Below are positions 5,277 to 6,924 of a stretch of 6,924 nucleotides of DNA, piece after piece. Source of the stretch: Desulfobacteraceae bacterium (GTDB lineage: Bacteria > Desulfobacterota > Desulfobacteria > Desulfobacterales > Desulfatirhabdiaceae). The notes under the pieces were generated by a model. That model was not told where the DNA came from. It worked only from the letters and a program-made list of their open reading frames with translations, and ran no database searches. The DNA is taken from NCBI GenBank assembly GCA_027325475.1, contig DAIEFO010000114.1, positions 1-6,924 of the forward strand, written 5' to 3'. Position numbers and translations under genes: made by a program. Numbering within the stretch: position 1 is the first letter of the stretch; every line of letters begins with the position of its first letter.

Positions 5277-6545
5277 TTATTTGAACAAGTTGGGGAACAG
5301 CGTGCCGATGCCGTACAGGCTGGAAATGATGATGATTGCCACCACGATAGCCGTGTTGATAATATTCTGCGATAACGTATTGGTATACTCGCCCATGGTC
5401 TTCTTGTTGTTCAGAAGGAGTATCAGAAAGACCAGTGCGGCCGGCAGAAGCGTAACGGCAACAACCTGCACGAACAAGGTGATCATCACCAGCGGTGCGT
5501 TCGGAATGAGTACGACAGCCCCGGCTGTTATCAAGGAGAAAAAGTAGTTTCCGTAAAACCAGGGTGCTTCTCGCACCTTCAGATTGAGGGAATGCGCCCA
5601 GCCGAACACCTCCCCGAAAGCCCAGGAGCTGGCAAGGGAGATGCAGACAGCCCCCAATAGACCCGCATCGAAAAGGCCAATGGCCATAAATACGCCGGTA
5701 TGCTTATTTATCTCCATCAGCTTTATCGAAGCCTGTGCTGCATCGTCAATGTTGACTCCGTTCAGCACTGTCCCCGTGACGATAATGATAAAGATGGCTA
5801 CAATGCCCGTTAACAGGGAGCCGAAGAAAGTGTCGAATTTCCCCCATGGGATATCCTTTTCCTTCATTCCCTTGTCCACCACGGCGCTCTGCTGGAAAAA
5901 GAGCATCCAAGGTGCGATGGTAGTGCCGACATTCGCCATGAGATAAAAGAAAAGTTCATTGTTCAGCCCGCCGGGGAAATTGGGCAGTATCCCCTTATGC
6001 ATGATCTCCGATACGGAAGGATTGACCATGAACGCGCCTGGAATATAAATCAGGTTCACCGCGCAAAAGAGAAGGGCGATCTTCTCCCATGTCCAGTAAC
6101 TGCCGTTTAAAACCATGATCCCCATCAGAATAATGACCCCGATGGCGGTTAGATATGGAGGAACGCCGAAGATATTCAGGGCTGCCGTCATACCGATGAA
6201 CTCGGTCACCATGGTGAGCCAGTTCACCACTACGAGATCAAGAAGAGAAAACCACCCCCAGAATGGCCCGAAACCGGCAAAAATCGCCTCTGCATGCCCC
6301 CGCTTGGTAACCGCCCCCAGGCGAACGGTCATCTCCTGGACGTAATAGCAGACCGGGATGAGGATTATTATCACCCAGATCAAGCAATAACCGTACTTTG
6401 CGCCGGTTGACGCATAAGTGGTGATGCCACCGGCGTCATTGTCGGCAACCATGACCACGATGCCGGGGCCGGCAATCATAAAAAACAACATGATCGATTT
6501 CCAAACTCGGCGAAATTTATAATAGAATGCTGAAACGCTGAACAT
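5277..6545 (-). CDS. NRAMP-related divalent metal transporter with altered metal site
   Basis: This 422-residue integral membrane protein has about 11 hydrophobic spans, the usual NRAMP size. Aligning GPGIVVMVADNDAGG (26-40) with the canonical TM1 sequence puts D37-A38-G39-G40 in place of D-P-G-N. In TM6, GTTIAPWMLFFQQSAVVDKG (207-226) has A211-P212-W213 in place of M-P-H. The aspartate that coordinates the ion is kept, but the thioether methionine that favours Mn2+/Fe2+ and the TM6 histidine are lost. In NRAMP relatives (NRMT type), loss of that methionine accompanies Mg2+ transport, so Mg2+ or another hard cation is a reasonable guess, not proven. The ATG is supported by a perfect AAGGAGGT (6551-6558) five bases upstream. 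It is the first gene of a three-gene operon with a small membrane protein and an MgtE_N/CBS protein, which also points to Mg2+. Confidence 0.85.
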   Translation of the reverse strand: MFSVSAFYYKFRRVWKSIMLFFMIAGPGIVVMVADNDAGGITTYASTGAKYGYCLIWVIIILIPVCYYVQEMTVRLGAVTKRGHAEAIFAGFGPFWGWFSLLDLVVVNWLTMVTEFIGMTAALNIFGVPPYLTAIGVIILMGIMVLNGSYWTWEKIALLFCAVNLIYIPGAFMVNPSVSEIMHKGILPNFPGGLNNELFFYLMANVGTTIAPWMLFFQQSAVVDKGMKEKDIPWGKFDTFFGSLLTGIVAIFIIIVTGTVLNGVNIDDAAQASIKLMEINKHTGVFMAIGLFDAGLLGAVCISLASSWAFGEVFGWAHSLNLKVREAPWFYGNYFFSLITAGAVVLIPNAPLVMITLFVQVVAVTLLPAALVFLILLLNNKKTMGEYTNTLSQNIINTAIVVAIIIISSLYGIGTLFPNLFK

Positions 6546-6696
6546 GTAATACCTCCTTCATTGGTCTGATGGTATTTGAAACAATCCTTTTATTCGGAAA
6601 ACACCTTTCTTGTCTTGATTCAGGATAGGCTTACTTGCTGAAATCGAAACAAGTTATGGGAAAATTGTTAGATAGAAATCAGCGTCGTGTTAGAAG
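6546..6696 (-). other. Leader region of the metal-transport operon
   Basis: The 151 bases between the recombinase fragment and the transporter ATG must hold the operon promoter unless transcription enters from upstream. Candidate hexamers on the minus strand (TTGACT near 6701-6696, and AAGACA with AATAAA nearer the gene) are poorly spaced or weak, so I do not call one. I see no conserved core of the M-box or yybP-ykoY metal riboswitches. Confidence 0.4.
6551..6558 (-). promoter_or_regulatory. Strong ribosome binding site of the transporter
   Basis: AAGGAGGT on the minus strand, five bases before the ATG at 6545, is a full-consensus Shine-Dalgarno sequence and fixes the start over the next in-frame Met (residue 19). 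Confidence 0.85.
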
Positions 6697-6924
6697 TCAA
6701 CCTGTAGATGGATGGATGTTGAATAGTCTGGCGACATCCGCGGCTATCTTCTGTCCAGAATTTACCAAACAGAGTATTTCCTTCTGCTGATGCGGCTTGA
6801 GTTTTGGGCGGCTACCGCCAACACGACCTTGCCTGCGTGCCGCATCAAGACCATTGCGTGTGCGTTCGCGCAGCATCGCCCGCTCGAACTCCGCAATGGA
6901 ATTGCTCCTATAGAAAACTCTCAG
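6697..6924 (-). CDS. C-terminal end of a serine recombinase (resolvase/invertase), partial
   Basis: The 75 residues visible up to TGA (6697-6699) contain IAEFERAMLRERTRNGLDAA, the end of the catalytic domain and long E-helix region of Tn3-resolvase/Hin-type serine recombinases. RRQGRVGGSRPKL follows, the usual basic AT-hook-like linker. A helix-turn-helix segment (about residues 45-75, IAADVARLFNIHPST) binds the recombination site. The N-terminal catalytic serine region lies outside the window. The protein ends a few residues earlier than typical family members (usually several more after HxST), and the residues before IAEFER (FYRSNS) do not match the family well, so the copy may be degraded. 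It is co-directional with the metal operon and 151 bp upstream of it, suggesting an old integration or transposon boundary here. Confidence 0.75.
   Translation of the reverse strand: MRVFYRSNSIAEFERAMLRERTRNGLDAARRQGRVGGSRPKLKPHQQKEILCLVNSGQKIAADVARLFNIHPSTG

Noticed and set aside
6546..6696. A Mg2+ or Mn2+ riboswitch in the operon leader
   Set aside because: I could not find the conserved core of the M-box or yybP-ykoY classes, and the leader is short.
6892..6924. A frameshift by a 5-base insertion in the recombinase just before IAEFER
   Set aside because: A neighbouring frame reads FSIGAI, as expected for the family, but it meets a TGA at 6923-6921 and too little sequence is visible at the window edge to decide.
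1..6924. CRISPR arrays, tRNA or rRNA genes
   Set aside because: No regularly spaced repeats, tRNA cloverleaf or rRNA-like sequence was seen on either strand.

Overview
The window looks like an accessory patch of a Deltaproteobacterial (Desulfobacterota) chromosome. This rests on protein flavour only: the HPDYW zinc-finger family, the HPLITDD porin-like fragment, and an NRAMP-like gene paired with an MgtE_N/CBS gene. No rRNA or other marker is present, so the placement is an inference.

Left part (1-1943): a complete IS5-group insertion sequence occupies 192-1646. It has one intact DDE transposase gene (385-1476, minus), 20-bp terminal inverted repeats matching at 18 positions, and a 4-bp target duplication ATGT. 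It sits inside an older sequence whose two sides carry a 19-bp imperfect inverted repeat (41-59 and 1703-1721). With the IS removed, this would be a non-autonomous element of about 222 bp. Middle (1944-2726, plus): a free-standing class I SAM-dependent methyltransferase.

Scar region (2727-3713): decayed genes. A zinc-finger ORF with a good ribosome binding site (3035) keeps its N-terminal 76 residues. It then runs out of frame into an internal slice of an istB-like ATPase (about 3267-3413), which looks like an IS21-type cassette with a large internal deletion. Facing it on the minus strand is the 5' end of an exported porin-like gene (3493-3713), frameshifted in its signal peptide and cut off early.

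Right part (3808-6545, minus): a tight three-gene operon. First is an NRAMP-related transporter with altered metal-site motifs (DAGG for DPGN, APW for MPH). Next is an unrecognised 57-residue single-span membrane protein. Last is a soluble protein with PRC-barrel, MgtE_N and paired CBS regions but no channel. The likely theme is divalent metal transport, possibly Mg2+, with a cytosolic nucleotide- or metal-sensing partner. The right edge (6697-6924, minus) holds the C-terminal end of a serine recombinase.

The operon is the intact functional unit, and mobile-element debris lies on both sides of it. The most useful leads are the operon as a whole, the small membrane protein within it, the collapsed IS21-like cassette, and the nested repeat interrupted by the IS.
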